From assembly GCA_029204225.1 (NCBI GenBank), contig CM055108.1, forward strand, positions 49,298,996 to 49,362,995: a stretch of DNA of 64,000 nucleotides, in the 5' to 3' direction. Positions 28,974 to 40,057 of the stretch are shown piece after piece; within the stretch, counting starts at the first letter, position 1, and each line of letters opens with the position of its first letter. The translations under genes and the position numbers were made by a program. This DNA is from Diphasiastrum complanatum (Eukaryota; Streptophyta; Lycopodiopsida; Lycopodiales; Lycopodiaceae). The notes under the pieces were generated by a model. That model searched no databases. It was not told where the DNA came from and was given only the letters and a program-made list of their open reading frames with translations.

Positions 28974-29530
28974 AGCAAGCACCTTCCCTTGGCTTTGTAC
29001 TAAGTGCTTATGAACCTTCTTTGTATTTCAAATGTAATGAAGGAATGATCATCATTTTGGTACTTTATGTTGATGACATCATTATGACAAGAAATGATGA
29101 TGAAGGCATAAGCAAAGTAAAAGTTGATTTATCTAGTGAGTTCAAGATGGTAGATCTAGGCTTCCTAAAGTTTATACTTGGGATAGAAGTGTCTAGAAGT
29201 AGCAATTGTACTTTCATAAGTCAATCTAAGTATGCTACTTCCATTCTTGAAATATTTGGTGTGAAATATTGTAAGGGGATTGACACCCCTATGGAGCATG
29301 TGGTGAAAGCAACTAATGAAGGTGATGAAGCATCCTTTGAGGACATCACCCTCTTTAGGAAGCTTATAGGCTCTCTAATCTATTTAACCATCACTAGACC
29401 TGATTTAAGTTTTTGTGTAAGCAAGTTGAGTCAAAGTATGCAAGCTCCTTTAGTTCATCATTGGAAAAGTGCCAAGAGAGTACTTAGATATGTTTCTAGT
29501 ACTAGATTTTTTGGCATACTTTATGAATGA
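28970..29530 (+). pseudogene. C1 reverse transcriptase, C-terminal two thirds
   Basis: Begins after the deletion with APSLGFVLSAYEPSLYF, then IIILVLYVDDIIMTRND with the YVDD catalytic box (about 29066), FKMVDLGFLKFILGIEV, KGIDTPMEH and KLIGSLIYLTITRPDLSF. The region with the first catalytic Asp (LDVKTAFLNG block) is missing, so this RT cannot work. Stop at 29528. Confidence 0.85.
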
Positions 29531-29536
29531 TCTAAG

Positions 29537-30030
29537 TTGCACTTGAGAGCCTACTTAGATTCAGATTTTGTAGGTGACAAGATGGATAGGAAATCCATTA
29601 GTGCATTTGCAACATTTCTTTGTGGAGGAGTAATATCTTGGCTTTCCAAAAAGCAAGATACTATCTCACTATTTTCTTGTGAAGCCGAGTACAAGGCATT
29701 GACTTCAACAACCAAAGAGCTCCCATGGCTAGGAAGACTCTTGATGGAACTACATGTGCTAGAGGCCGAGGAGATCCCTTACATATTTTGTGGCAATCAA
29801 GCTTCTCAACAAATTGCTTCAAATCCTATCTTCTATGCTAGAACAAAGCATATTGAGACAACTCACCACTTTGTGAGGGACAAGGTACAATCCAAGGAGG
29901 TGAAACTACATCATGTACCATCATCCGCCGTGCATAGCTGATATCTTAACCAAGCCATTGTCCAAAGATCCATTTTTCAAGTTAAGATATGCTCTTGGAA
30001 TTGTAGATAGATGTACATTAGATTTTCCAA
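29537..30030 (+). pseudogene. C1 RNase H
   Basis: AYLDSDFVGDKMDRKSISAF, GVISWLSKKQDTISL, SCEAEYKALTSTTKE, YARTKHIETTHHFVRDKV. These are the copia RNase H blocks with the Asp of DSDF and the Glu of EAEY present. Frame ends at 29939 with one indel before the ADILTK-like end (HS-stop-YLNQAI). Confidence 0.8.
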
Positions 30031-30034
30031 GTTA

Positions 30035-30051
30035 GAAGTGAGGAGGAGTCT
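30035..30051 (+). promoter_or_regulatory. C1 polypurine tract
   Basis: GAAGTGAGGAGGAGT, purine-rich, immediately before the LTR TG; primes plus-strand DNA. Confidence 0.7.
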
Positions 30052-30910
30052 TGAAATTTGTCACTTCTCTGTTGACATTGGTTATTGTAAATAATGATCA
30101 AACATTAGAACAATGTTGATGATCTGATTTCACACGTGTGAAGCTTGTTCCCACGTGTGAAAGGAAGTACTTTTCATACTTGTATATATCTAAATTGATT
30201 TTGTATCAATCTAGTTAGTGTGAACATGATATGACTAGTTTTTAGTCAAGTTGACTAGTCACCTAGAAATTAGCTTTTCCTTGCATGTGCATTAGTAAAT
30301 GCTCCCACATGGCAAGTGGATGTTCACACGTGTGTATAGAGTTGTAGAAGATAAGAGTTGACCATTTTCCTTAGATCCTATTTTGTAGGGAATATTCCTA
30401 TATTCTAGGAGACTAGCTTTTTGGATTTTAGCCATATTCTAGAAGGTCAACTTTGGATAAGGATCAAGGATGGATCCAATGGATAGGTCTGAGTGATGTG
30501 GCACTCTTCACAAGTGTGAAGATCTGCTGGACTGTACCAGACTCGTGGATGTACTTGATTTATAGAAGAATCATCATTTTGCTAAGAAGATTGATGAGAC
30601 TTTTGCATTCTACACTCTTGTGAGATTTCTAGTCATTTGTCTTGTGATTTCTATGAATGATTGTTATCTAGAACTATTGTACTTGTTGTTTCAGGTGCAA
30701 GCCGTACTATGGACAATACTCCACACGTGTGAGGCCGCCTTCACTAATTTATGATGTGTTGATCCATTGCTATTGCTTAAATCAAAGTGTAGTGAATCTA
30801 GATGAAGATCTAATGTGTAGAACTTAATAGATCCATTGATTAAGCAACCAATATCTCTCTATGATTGTTAAGTACAATCATTATTGTCCTAAAAACTAAA
30901 AATTTATCAA
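30052..30910 (+). repeat. C1 3' LTR (approximate right end)
   Basis: Begins TGAAATTTG after the polypurine tract; the right end is placed near AAATTTATCA at about 30909 and is uncertain. Contains three perfect CACACGTGTG palindromes (30131-30140, 30325-30334, 30722-30731) and a further CACGTGTGA at 30152. A related LTR piece in the opposite orientation is at 46691-47115. Confidence 0.6.
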
Positions 30911-30919
30911 CAATGACCT

Positions 30920-31312
30920 TTGACAAGACAATGATTTGACATTAAGGAAGAAGTCGAAGCCAGAGAGCATACAACGACGAAAATGAGTTTGAACAAGCTC
31001 TCTACAGCAATAGAGACCAGTCAAAGGAGAAAGCTTATCCTAAGAGGGAGTCAACAAGCAAACCAGATCAGAACTAGCAGAAACAGGAAACTCAAGAAGA
31101 TAAATCGAAAGGAAGGAACAGGGAGCAAGGCCACAATAAGAAGACATGCAACAAATGCAAATGTGACGGCCACAAAGTGGACAGATGTTGGCTGAATCCA
31201 AATATCGAATGTGTACACTGTCACAAGAAAGGTCATGTATCCATGGATTGCTATGACAATCCAAGAAACAAGAAGACGTAGAGCGAAAAGGAAAGCACGA
31301 ACAACAAATCAT
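30920..31312 (+). pseudogene. C3: copia Gag tail with two zinc knuckles
   Basis: A frame different from the nominal 30983-31195 ORF carries TCNKCKCDGHKVDRC and CVHCHKKGHVSMDC (about 31144-31255), two consecutive CX2CX4HX4C knuckles separated by a WLNPNIE linker. The same two-knuckle layout occurs in C10. The flanks are Lys/Arg-rich. Double knuckles are uncommon in copia Gag. Confidence 0.65.
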
Positions 31313-31760
31313 ACGTGGGAGAGCCCGAATCTTTAAAGATGGCTAAAGATCAAGCTAGCAGAAATCCAATTGTTTATGTGTGCACTGATATATGTGCTAC
31401 ATCACAGTCTGATGTTCAAAACATAGTTCTTGACTCAGGAGCTATGTCACACTTTATGATGACAAGGCAGATGATCCTCGACTTTCGACAAATTGACTCC
31501 TCCAGATACATTATTCTAGGAGATGGATCGTGACACGAGGTGAGCAGCACTGGCGCACTTTGGCTCAGCACTAATGGAAAAGACAGAAAGCTAGATGACG
31601 TCTTGTATGTGCCAACACTGCAAAAAGATCTACTATAAGTTGCAAAGATAATAGATGTAGACATGTGTGTGACATTCACATATCAGACATGCAATGTGAT
31701 TGATGCCAGCACCAGTACACTCATCATGCAAGGAAAATGAAGTAGAAACCTGTAACACTT
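31313..31760 (+). pseudogene. C3 copia protease
   Basis: Frame 31315-31533 has NIVLDSGAMSHFMMTRQ, the DSGA active site of copia protease, and IILGDGS before a TGA. It continues in frame with KLDDVLYVPTLQKDL and CVTFTYQTCNVID. Two further stops. The enzyme would cleave the Gag-Pol polyprotein. Confidence 0.75.
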
Positions 31761-32480
31761 GAAGGTACGCCTTTTGACAGAGCAGGCTCATCAAGTCCAT
31801 GAGTCTATGGACGTTCTATGGAATAGAAGACTATACCACATGAACCCAATGGTGCTATACAAAGCAAGCCAAAATAGTGCATTCACAAGAGTGAGCATCA
31901 AAGATGCAAATCTGACATCCTGTGACTTGTGTGCAACAAAGAAAGGATGTCACGTAAACCTTTCACGAAGGATTCCTTCAGAGCAACGAAACTTCTGGGG
32001 TTGATACTCTCAGACATTTATGGACCCTTTGATGTACTCTTTGTAGGAGGTTCAAGATATTTTATCACCTTTATCTATGATTACAGTAAGTTTGTCATCA
32101 TTTACTTCATCCACAATGAATTTGAAGCTCTTGACAAGTTTATAGAATATGTGAACTGTTCGAGACATCCTTCATAGGAAGATAGCAGTCTATATACCAA
32201 AACATAATGGTGTAGCTAAGAGAAAAAATAGAACTCTCATGGAAGCAAGAAGAGACATGATGGCCTAGTCAAAGGCATCAAGATCACTATGAGTTGAGGC
32301 AATAGCTACAGCGCGCCTACCTGCAGAACAAGACAGGCAAGTCAAGCATTGCTCACACTACCCCACATGAGGTATGGTGGAGAAGCAAGCCGAATCTGGC
32401 TCATGTTTGAATCTTCGAATGTGTAGCATATGCACACATACCTTTGTTAACATTGCATGATGGCACTGGATCATGATAGT
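31761..32480 (+). pseudogene. C3 copia integrase, degraded
   Basis: WNRRLYHMNPMVLYKAS and CDLCATKKG keep the zinc domain (31815-31945). A second frame gives LILSDIYGPFDVLFVGGSRY (first Asp) and FITFIYDYSKFVIIYF. The middle region with the second Asp is lost near 32165. NGVAKRKNRTLMEARR replaces the catalytic Glu of AERKN with Lys. It ends around HEVWWRSKPN and HIPL near 32450. Confidence 0.65.
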
Positions 32481-32674
32481 TTGAAAACTTCATGCCCAAG
32501 TAGTTGAGGTCCGATAGTTCATCCATGCCCGATAACTCATTTTGGACTTGGCTTGTGGGTTTCCGATTTGTTGGTGTCGTCCTCATCCGATGTGTCAGCC
32601 TAGCTCAAAAACAAAACTATAAGGAGAGACAGAAAAATACTAAAGCTCTGGAAAAATAGAAACTCAAGGTTTCT
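32481..32674. other. junction of C3 and C4, possible LTR scraps
   Basis: No coding match. Contains CCGATAGTT and CCGATAACTC words and, at its right end, sequence directly behind the C4 polypurine tract, so part of it may be the start of a C4 3' LTR. Confidence 0.3.
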
Positions 32675-34559
32675 TCAACTCCCTCTCAAAGTGGGTAGTT
32701 TGCTAATTTCCAAGCTTGACCTTTGTCTCTCAAACACTGCCTTGTCTAGAGGCTTCATGAAGATATTAGCTACCATATGCTTTGTTTGCATGATGGCGGT
32801 CTTCAGTTCTTCTTTCTCAACCAGATCCCTAATCAAGTAATACTTGATGGCAATATGCTTCATTCTAGAGTGAAACACAAGATCTTTGATTAGATGTATA
32901 GCAGACATCGGTGCTCTGTCCTAGTCCCTCTAGGAACTGTCTAAGCCATGTCAGCTCATTAGCCATTTTGGCTGTAGCAACATATTCTGCCTCATGTGAT
33001 GATTGGGTAGTTATTATTTTCATCCTACTGATTCATATAATAGTTGCATAGGCTGCTATGGTGCATCCTCTTGAGATGCTTTAACTATCATCTTTCAGGG
33101 ATGCCCAGCTTGCATCACTGTAGGATTCAATCTCGAATCCTACATCTCGACTATAGCATAGTCCATAGTTCTTTGTGTTCTACATGTATTGTAGGATTCT
33201 CTTGGCAATCTTTTAGTGTGCCATACCTTGATTGATATTAAATTGGCTCAATCTGAACACTGCATAAGCAATGTCTAGCCTCGTATTGTTTGCCAAGTAT
33301 ATCAAAGAACCGATAATTCTTCAATAGGGCTTATGCTCCATTGTTTGTCGTTTTGCATCATCTCTGGGATAGTTTTCCTTTGTCAACAATGTGCCAAGAA
33401 CCATTGGAGTATTTACTTCCTTGCAATTTGTCATGTCAAGATCATCAATGATCTTCTGAATGTATCTTGACTGGTATAGATATAATCTCCCAACCTAAAG
33501 ATCTCAATCGATTTGTAAACCTAGGTAGCATTTGGCTTCTCCTAGGTCCCATATTTCGAAGTGCTTTGAAATATCGGCCTTCACCTGTGCAATCAGATTG
33601 TCATTCCGTGACAGAATCAATGTATCATCTACATAGACATTGATTATGATGATCTCTTCATTTATGACTTCACATAAATGTTGTAGTCAGCCATCTAAGT
33701 GTGATCCTTCTTCTTGTACCAATACTTGGCGGACTGTTTCAGTCCTTAGATGTTTCTGTGCATTCTGAAGACATAAGTCTGTGAATGACTTGTAGGCAAA
33801 ACTTAGTGGCTAGTCCATGTAGACTACTTCATTGAGCTCGCCATGCAAAAATGTTGTCTTCTCATTTACGATGTGGATCTTTAGATCGTAGGCAGCTGTA
33901 TATGCAAACAATATGCATAGAGATGTGTGCTTCACAATAGGAGAAAAAGTCTCTATATAGTCAATGCCATACTTTTGTGAGAAGTCTTTTGCAACTAGTC
34001 TGGCTTTGTATCTTAGTACATTGCCGTCTGGCCCATACTTGTGCTTGTAGACCCACTTACCCTTGACAATCTTTCTGTCAGCTGGTAGTGGCTCGAGAGT
34101 CCACACGTCATTTTGCTTCATAGAGCTCATTTCGTCTTACATGGCCTTGATCCATTTGTCCTTGTTTGGACTGCTGATGACTTTTTCATAAGTTTGTGAT
34201 TCACATAATTTTTCTTGAATATAAGATGAGTTGTCAGATACATATTTTACTGGTGTTCTTCTTTGTCTCGCAAATCTCCTTGGAGATAATACAGGATGCT
34301 TTGCCCTTGTCTTGTCTGTTGGCAGTTGAGCTTCACTATGTCGCAAGGGTTTTGGGCACTTCCGATATATTGGTCTGTTCATCATATAGACTATCCAAAT
34401 CAGGGATGAAGAGGGTGAAATCCGAAGGTCGAGGGGAGATGGAAATGGGCTTATCAGTGGGTATAGTGTAGAGCTAGACATCTTCATATGGATGCTCAAG
34501 ATCCACTCCCTCTGTTGATGTGGGTGTTGGGAGAGAGGGAGGAAGAATAAAAGATGATG
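32661..34559 (-). pseudogene. C4: copia RT and RNase H, minus strand
   Basis: From right to left: a hydrophilic linker (34137-34559, ending in KVISSPNKDKWIKAM), then frame 33810-34130 with MKQNDVWTLEPLPADRK, GKWVYKHKYGPDGNV, RYKARLVAKDFSQKYGIDY and TFLHGELNEVVYM; the remainder (32910-33810) is still RT/RNase H-like but full of stops; 32675-32908 is the RNase H tail (HLIKDLVFHSRMKHIAIKYY). A polypurine TTTGAGAGGGAG lies at 32673-32684. The right end is cut at about 34559 by G3. The LDVKT-type catalytic block reads IHIVNEKTTF, so its Asp is lost. Confidence 0.75.
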
Positions 34560-35084
34560 ATGGACCAATTGGGTGGTCGTAGGATTGGTGCTGCGACAAA
34601 TGCATTCTTAATCTTCTGGAAAGCCTTTAGAGCTTCCTCATTCCAATGTGGATCCGTTGTGAGCTTGTAAATTGGTCTAGCTAACTCTACAAAATCAATA
34701 ATGAAGATCCTATAATAGTTAGCATTACCCATGAAAATGTAGACCTCGCGGATTGTCCCCGATGGTCGTAGATCAACAATGATCCTGATCTTTGATAGAT
34801 CTGTGGCGATCCCGTGTCTTGACACTATATGGCCGAGTATCAAGCCATGTGTCACCCAAAATTGAAATTTTTTTGGATTCAAAAGAGATCTGGTATTCGC
34901 GGCATTTTTGTAGCACCTTTTCCAAATGGGATAAGTGTTCTAAATCTGGTCCATGCATGCACAGATCGTCCAAGAAAATTTTCAGAAATTTTTGCAAATA
35001 ATCTTTGAATGCCGCCTGCATGACTCCCTGGAAAGTACTTGGAACATTGCAAAGTCCGAATGGCATCACTTTATAGGCATAAGT
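34560..35084 (-). pseudogene. G3 RT C-terminus and RNase H start (left of C5)
   Basis: Frames 34773-35114 and 34496-34882 carry YAYKVMPFGLCNVPSTF, IFLDDLCMHG (same Phe for Tyr as G2), LGHIVSRHGIATDLSKIR and RIFIIDFVELARPIYKLT, ending at LRPPNWSI where the copia C4 sequence begins. An indel near 34880 separates the two frames. Continuous in G2 with the part right of C5, proving the interruption. Confidence 0.85.
35080..35084. repeat. C5 target-site duplication (left copy)
   Basis: TAAGT, repeated at 40708-40712 beyond the other LTR. In G2 the undisturbed target reads GGCATAAGTTCCCC, so one copy is original and the other a duplication made by integrase. Confidence 0.95.
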
Positions 35085-35734
35085 TGTGAAAGATTTCAGA
35101 TCCTTAAGATCCAATCTACTTGAATGATCTTTGGTTAGAAAGAGAAATACACTACCAATTTCACCAATGTAGAAAAATCAGCATCTACACACAATTTGAG
35201 ATGCAAACACTAATAGAACTTGATCAAACTTGAATGAAATGATTATGTACTGTTGCTGTCCGTACAAAACCAGCAAGCTATTGTATTTCACACGTGTGAA
35301 TCCAAAAATAGCAAATATAGATCATTCTACACATAGAATTGCAAGCAATCACCAAGATAGTGCACCAATGGATAGTAGAACCCAAGAGAACCATGTATAA
35401 GCATGAAATGAGATAGAGAAGAGAGAAGATGATTCTCTCCACGAGTTACATCCTTTTATAGCAGGTCCAAACCCTATTTGGCCACTTGGCTTTCCCACCA
35501 AAATGCTAACCCTACCAATTTTGGGTCTAGATTCAATGTACCCAACTTATTCAAATTGAATCCACTCAAACTCGCATTCTATCTTTCCCACACTTTCAAA
35601 AAGTGTTTATTCAAATGAAATTTAGACTAATGAACTTTGAAAAGTCAACCTCTAAGTCTAAAACAAGTTTTGGCCTCAATATGCCAAATATGGAAATATT
35701 GCAAAATGTGATAAAACTAGTTGAATCTTTCACA
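35085..35734 (-). repeat. C5 3' LTR (left copy)
   Basis: Starts TGTGAAAGAT and ends ATCTTTCACA, so its ends are inverted copies. Same length as the right LTR. Contains CACACGTGTG at 35289-35298. Confidence 0.95.
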
Positions 35735-38700
35735 CTCCCTCTTCAACTAGTTTTAGCATAGACTTTGATAATACTCCAAGTGAAGTCCTATGCTTTATGA
35801 ACAAGTCTTTTCCCAATGCTTTGGTGAAGATATCAGCTACACATTCCCTTGAAGACACATGTTGAAGCTCCACCTCCTTTGCAATGACTCGCTCCCTCAC
35901 AAAATGATATTGTATCTCAATATGCTTGCTCCTAGCATAGTTTTTGACAATAGAACTTTGATCCATCATAAGAATGATCTTCTTCCTAAGAATAGACCTT
36001 CTTTCAATGACCATGTAATGCTCAAAATAGAAACAACCATAATTGATATAGAGAATAGTGTCCACTTGGGATGCTTCACTATTTCTTACATCAATTTTAC
36101 ATGTAAAAATGTGACTAGAACATGAAGAATCAAATAGAATGTAAGTGAGGTGATTCCACCATGCTTCCAAATCTGAACTCTCTAGAAAAATATAGCAAAC
36201 AAACAATAAATGTGAGTGATCAACTTTTGCTTGCATGTCTCCTCCTCCTTTGTCCTTTGTTGCCTTGTATCCACCATGATACTCCATGAATGAGCCTCCA
36301 TCTTCATCTTGCCACAAGAAACCATCAAACCTTGGAAATCCATGAGTAGGTGAGTTCATTAATGATGCAAATCCAGCACCACATGACTCCATAAACCAAG
36401 TAGTTTGCACTAGTCCATTTTCAAGATCTACTTGACACAAGAAAATGACCATGAATTCACCAAAAATTGACAATCTCCAAGTATTGGCACCAAGTAGCTC
36501 AACACTTGAGAACTTAGCCATGGATGAGTGACATAATGAACCTCCAATAGCTTCATTTCCATCAGCAAAATCAGCCAAGAATGCTAGTACGAATCCAACA
36601 TCAAAACAATGCTCACCAATGTAGCTAGTTTTACCATATCTTGACAATTTGCACACATCCACATGAAATTGTTCAAACATGAGATAGAACAAGTAAAGTA
36701 AACTTGAACAACACTTCCTTGCTTCTCCTTTGACCTTACTTGAGTCTTCAATATGCTTCAAAAATAAATCCATAACACCTTTGCCAATTACCTCTCCTTT
36801 GATGCTCTTGACTAGCTCCAAATTGCCAACTTCCCTTTTGACTAGTTGAAGCGCTTTGAGATCAACCTCTTGATCTTCAACTTGACCATCAAAGTCATTG
36901 AACAAAATTTGTTTTCCAGATCCATTACTTGATTTTACAGCAAGATAACATCCATCCACTTGCATAGCTCCATGTACACAAGAAGATCCTCCAAAAGATG
37001 TTCCACTCTTCATAAGAGACCGATACTCAAGATCCATTGCTTGGATCCACTCCTCTCCTTTACTTGCTTGATCTACACTTGTAGGCTCATCCAAAGAGGT
37101 CAGGAAAGAAACATAATTTCCAAAAACTACTTGCTTACCCTTTTGATCATATGTGAGCCTTGAAGGTACTTGTCTTTCTCTTGATGTTCTCCTTGGCTTT
37201 TGACTTGATGAAGGTCCATCATCACCACCATCCAAAGTAGGATCCTTTTCAACATCAAGAATGTTAGAACCATCTACTTTACCATCAATCATGCTTGAAG
37301 ACACCTTTGGAATGTTTCCCTCATCAAAAATGACATCTCTACCAACAATCACTTTGTTAGTAGAAGGAATGTAAACCTTGTAGGCTTTACTCACCTCACT
37401 ATATCCAACAAAAATACTTCTTGAAGATGGATCCTCCTTGGTCCTATCATCAAGAGTAATGTTGACATAGCATGTGCATCCAAAGGTTCTTAGAAATTTG
37501 ACACTCGGCCTCCTCTTGAATAGCATCTCAAAAGGTGTCCTTCCATCCAAAATAACACTCGGCCACCTATTGCACAAGAAATTGGCACACAACAAAGCTT
37601 CATCCCAAAATGGCTTGTCAAGATTAGCACTTAACCTCATAGCTTTAGCACTTTCACATAAAGTTCCATTCTTCCTTTCAGCATCTCCATTTTGTTGTGG
37701 GGTCCTTAATGTTGTATACTCCCTCTTGATCCCATGCTCATCACAAAAGGCCTTGAACTTGTTAGATATGTACTCACCACCATTGTCACCTCTCAAGCAC
37801 TTGATCTTTGTGTAAAATTGGTTCTCCCTTGCATTCTTGAACTTGACAAAGACATCATATACTTCATCCTTGCTCTTTAGTAGATAGATCCAACAAAATC
37901 TACTAAAATCATCAATGAATGTTACATACTTCTTAGCTCCACTATTGCTAATTGTAGTAAATCCATGAATATCCGAATGTACAAGTTGAAAAGGCTTTGT
38001 AGATCTAGAAATAGATCTAGTATAAGGTAGTCTATGTGACTTAGACAAAGCACAAGACTCACAAACATGCTTGTCATTACTTAAGGAACTTGGAAGACCA
38101 ATCACAACCTTCTTCCTTGCCATTACCTCCAATGACTTGAAGTTGAGGTGTCCCATCCTTTTGTGCCGAACCTCTTGAATAGAAATTTGCTCCCTTGTGA
38201 CATATCCAACTTGGTTAGCAATAACACAAGCATCAAGTTTGAACAACTTCCCTTGCCTTTTACCTTTTCCAATCAAGACATCCTTCCTTTTGATCAAACA
38301 AGCATCTCCATCAAACTCCACCATGAGGCCCTTACTTAGCATTTGACTTACACTAAGCAAATTCTTGGTAATAGATGGAATAAAAAAGACATTCTCCAAA
38401 TGAACATTCCTATTTGTAGAGAGAGAAATAGGAATTGTGCCAATCCCTTTGATTGCACACTCACCATCATTGGCCGTGTAGATCACCCTCTTGTCATCTC
38501 CATATGCCAACAAAGAAGTGAAGTATTTTTTGTGAAAGGTCATGTGTGAACTTTCTCCACTATCAATCCACCAAGTATCTAGATCTCCATCATTAGCAAG
38601 CATACATGAAGACATCACAAAAGCATCATCATTTGCATCTTGCACATCCAAACCATCCTCATCAAGAGTAAGATTACCTTGCTTGTCTCCTTGATCTCTC

Positions 38701-39536
38701 TTCTTCTTGTAGCACTCACTTGCAAAGTGTCCTTTGATGCCACAATAGAAGCATTTGAGCTTTGATCTATCCTTCTTTTTGCCACTTGAAGAAGCATCCA
38801 CTTGATCTTGCCCTTTAGACCACTTGCTTTTGGTTTTGCCCTTGAATTTGCCCTTTGTGAACATAGCATCCTCTTGAAGTGTTGATGTAGATCCACCTCT
38901 TGCTTGAAGCCTATATTCCTCATTGATCAAGATCTCTTGAAGATCCATCAAACTTGGCAAAGTCTTTTGAATAGCAATACTTTGAACAATGTTAGCATGA
39001 GCATCCAACAAGCCATTAAGAATCACTTGAATAAGCTCTCCTTCCTTAATGCTTTCATCTATGCAAGCTAGCTCATCATTCAATGCTTTCATTCTCAAAA
39101 CAAAAGTACTTGGACTTTCTTCATTCTTTTGCAAACAAGAAAAGATTTGACTTCTTAGAGTCAGCACTCTAGAAGTAGACTTGGATTCATAAAGCTTCTT
39201 CAATGAATTCCAAGCTTCCAAAGATGATGTGCACTTACCAACTTCCTTGAGAAGTTCATTGGTAACATTCATCTTTATCATGTGTAGAGCCTTCTTGGCC
39301 CTCTTGTCATACCTCAATTGATCTTGTTGTGTTGCTGGTCTCTCCTCCAAACCTACAACAATATCCAAAACATCATTCATCTCAAGAAGTGACTCCATCC
39401 TCACTTTCCATAATGAATAGTTACTTGAGGTAAGCCTATCATTGGCTTTCAACATGACTCCAATTGAGGTTGTCATGTAGAAATGACCTGTTTCAATGCA
39501 CAAAGCACTCCTTTGAACAATAACAAATGCTTTCAA
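35730..39536 (-). CDS. C5 polyprotein: Gag, protease, integrase, then unknown domain in place of RT
   Basis: 1268 codons without a stop. Gag about residues 20-250 (LTSSNYSLWKVRMESLL); zinc knuckle CFYCGIKGHFASEC near 262; protease WWIDSGESSHM near 322, where the usual DSGA reads DSGE; integrase zinc domain HKRMGHLNFKSLE and CESCALSKSH near 455-500; core HSDIHGF, LRGDNGGEYIS and PQQNGDAERKN near 520, 583 and 617, DDE intact. RT starts normally at EEWIQAMDLEYRSLMKSGT near 830, then leaves the family. Residues about 842-1190 match nothing I know (for example VKREVGNLELVKSIKGE, LSRYGKTSYIGEHCFDVGF, FLWQDEDGGSFMEYHGGY). It rejoins at RNase H ARSKHIEIQYHFVRERV and ADIFTKALGKD. No YVDD box. The second Met (residue 21) may be the true start. 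Confidence 0.9.
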   Translation of the reverse strand: MKAFVIVQRSALCIETGHFYMTTSIGVMLKANDRLTSSNYSLWKVRMESLLEMNDVLDIVVGLEERPATQQDQLRYDKRAKKALHMIKMNVTNELLKEVGKCTSSLEAWNSLKKLYESKSTSRVLTLRSQIFSCLQKNEESPSTFVLRMKALNDELACIDESIKEGELIQVILNGLLDAHANIVQSIAIQKTLPSLMDLQEILINEEYRLQARGGSTSTLQEDAMFTKGKFKGKTKSKWSKGQDQVDASSSGKKKDRSKLKCFYCGIKGHFASECYKKKRDQGDKQGNLTLDEDGLDVQDANDDAFVMSSCMLANDGDLDTWWIDSGESSHMTFHKKYFTSLLAYGDDKRVIYTANDGECAIKGIGTIPISLSTNRNVHLENVFFIPSITKNLLSVSQMLSKGLMVEFDGDACLIKRKDVLIGKGKRQGKLFKLDACVIANQVGYVTREQISIQEVRHKRMGHLNFKSLEVMARKKVVIGLPSSLSNDKHVCESCALSKSHRLPYTRSISRSTKPFQLVHSDIHGFTTISNSGAKKYVTFIDDFSRFCWIYLLKSKDEVYDVFVKFKNARENQFYTKIKCLRGDNGGEYISNKFKAFCDEHGIKREYTTLRTPQQNGDAERKNGTLCESAKAMRLSANLDKPFWDEALLCANFLCNRWPSVILDGRTPFEMLFKRRPSVKFLRTFGCTCYVNITLDDRTKEDPSSRSIFVGYSEVSKAYKVYIPSTNKVIVGRDVIFDEGNIPKVSSSMIDGKVDGSNILDVEKDPTLDGGDDGPSSSQKPRRTSRERQVPSRLTYDQKGKQVVFGNYVSFLTSLDEPTSVDQASKGEEWIQAMDLEYRSLMKSGTSFGGSSCVHGAMQVDGCYLAVKSSNGSGKQILFNDFDGQVEDQEVDLKALQLVKREVGNLELVKSIKGEVIGKGVMDLFLKHIEDSSKVKGEARKCCSSLLYLFYLMFEQFHVDVCKLSRYGKTSYIGEHCFDVGFVLAFLADFADGNEAIGGSLCHSSMAKFSSVELLGANTWRLSIFGEFMVIFLCQVDLENGLVQTTWFMESCGAGFASLMNSPTHGFPRFDGFLWQDEDGGSFMEYHGGYKATKDKGGGDMQAKVDHSHLLFVCYIFLESSDLEAWWNHLTYILFDSSCSSHIFTCKIDVRNSEASQVDTILYINYGCFYFEHYMVIERRSILRKKIILMMDQSSIVKNYARSKHIEIQYHFVRERVIAKEVELQHVSSRECVADIFTKALGKDLFIKHRTSLGVLSKSMLKLVEEGV
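35735..35750 (-). promoter_or_regulatory. C5 polypurine tract
   Basis: Minus strand TTGAAGAGGGAG directly before the 3' LTR. It overlaps the last codons of the ORF, whose end reads KLVEEGV. The identical TTGAAGAGGGAG precedes the C5b LTR. Confidence 0.9.
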
Positions 39537-40045
39537 AAGAAATCACCAAGATTTGAAACTATCTCACAAATTCTCTTCTAGCACTTATCCAAGCAAATCA
39601 ACACATAGAATCATGGAATCTTGATCAACCTATGATCTATCCTCAATCTAATGACTTTTGCCACTCCCTAAGATTGAAACACACTCAAATGAAGTCCAGC
39701 AACCTCATATCTAGAGATCCAATCAAAATTAGGGTTTTGACAAAATCACAAAAAATTGACTATTCCAAATCTACATGCAAATGCTGAAAATTTGATATGC
39801 AATCTATAAGCCACAACTTAGGCTGAACCAATGATCCAAAAATCGGCCAAATCCAGCACGTGAATTCAAAAAATGGAATTGAACAAGTATATTGACCTAT
39901 TTAGTGTTTTGATCTACAAAAGATCCAATCTACAAAAGCAAAAAATCTGATTTTGGTGTAGAATCCTCTCTAGCATGCTCTAGACTTGATATCTTCACCA
40001 AATCATTGATAGATCTGATTTCCTCCTTCATAGCCTGAAACACAA

Positions 40046-40057
40046 GCTCTGATACCA
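40046..40057 (-). promoter_or_regulatory. C5 primer-binding site (tRNA-iMet type)
   Basis: Minus strand TGGTATCAGAGC, touching the LTR end without spacer, followed by TTGTGTTTCAGG. Normal for copia elements. Confidence 0.95.

Larger units (their letters stand above)
26355..30910 (+). mobile_element. C1: Ty1/copia retrotransposon, lacks 5' LTR and part of RT
   Basis: Plus-strand order gag, zinc knuckle, protease, integrase, RT, RNase H, polypurine tract, 3' LTR. The 5' LTR and PBS are absent because gag begins right after the C2 scrap. About 130 residues of RT are missing near 28970. Several single stops. Related to C5, whose Gag and protease align with it. Confidence 0.85.

Noticed and set aside
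35859-36125. Plus-strand ORFs across C5 (35859-36125, 37474-37815, 38148-38549)
   Set aside because: Antisense shadows of the 1268-codon ORF.
36055-37010. Unknown C5 segment as a receptor or enzyme domain
   Set aside because: No recognised motif supports a function; phrases such as DGGSFMEYHGGY are suggestive of nothing specific. Left as unknown.
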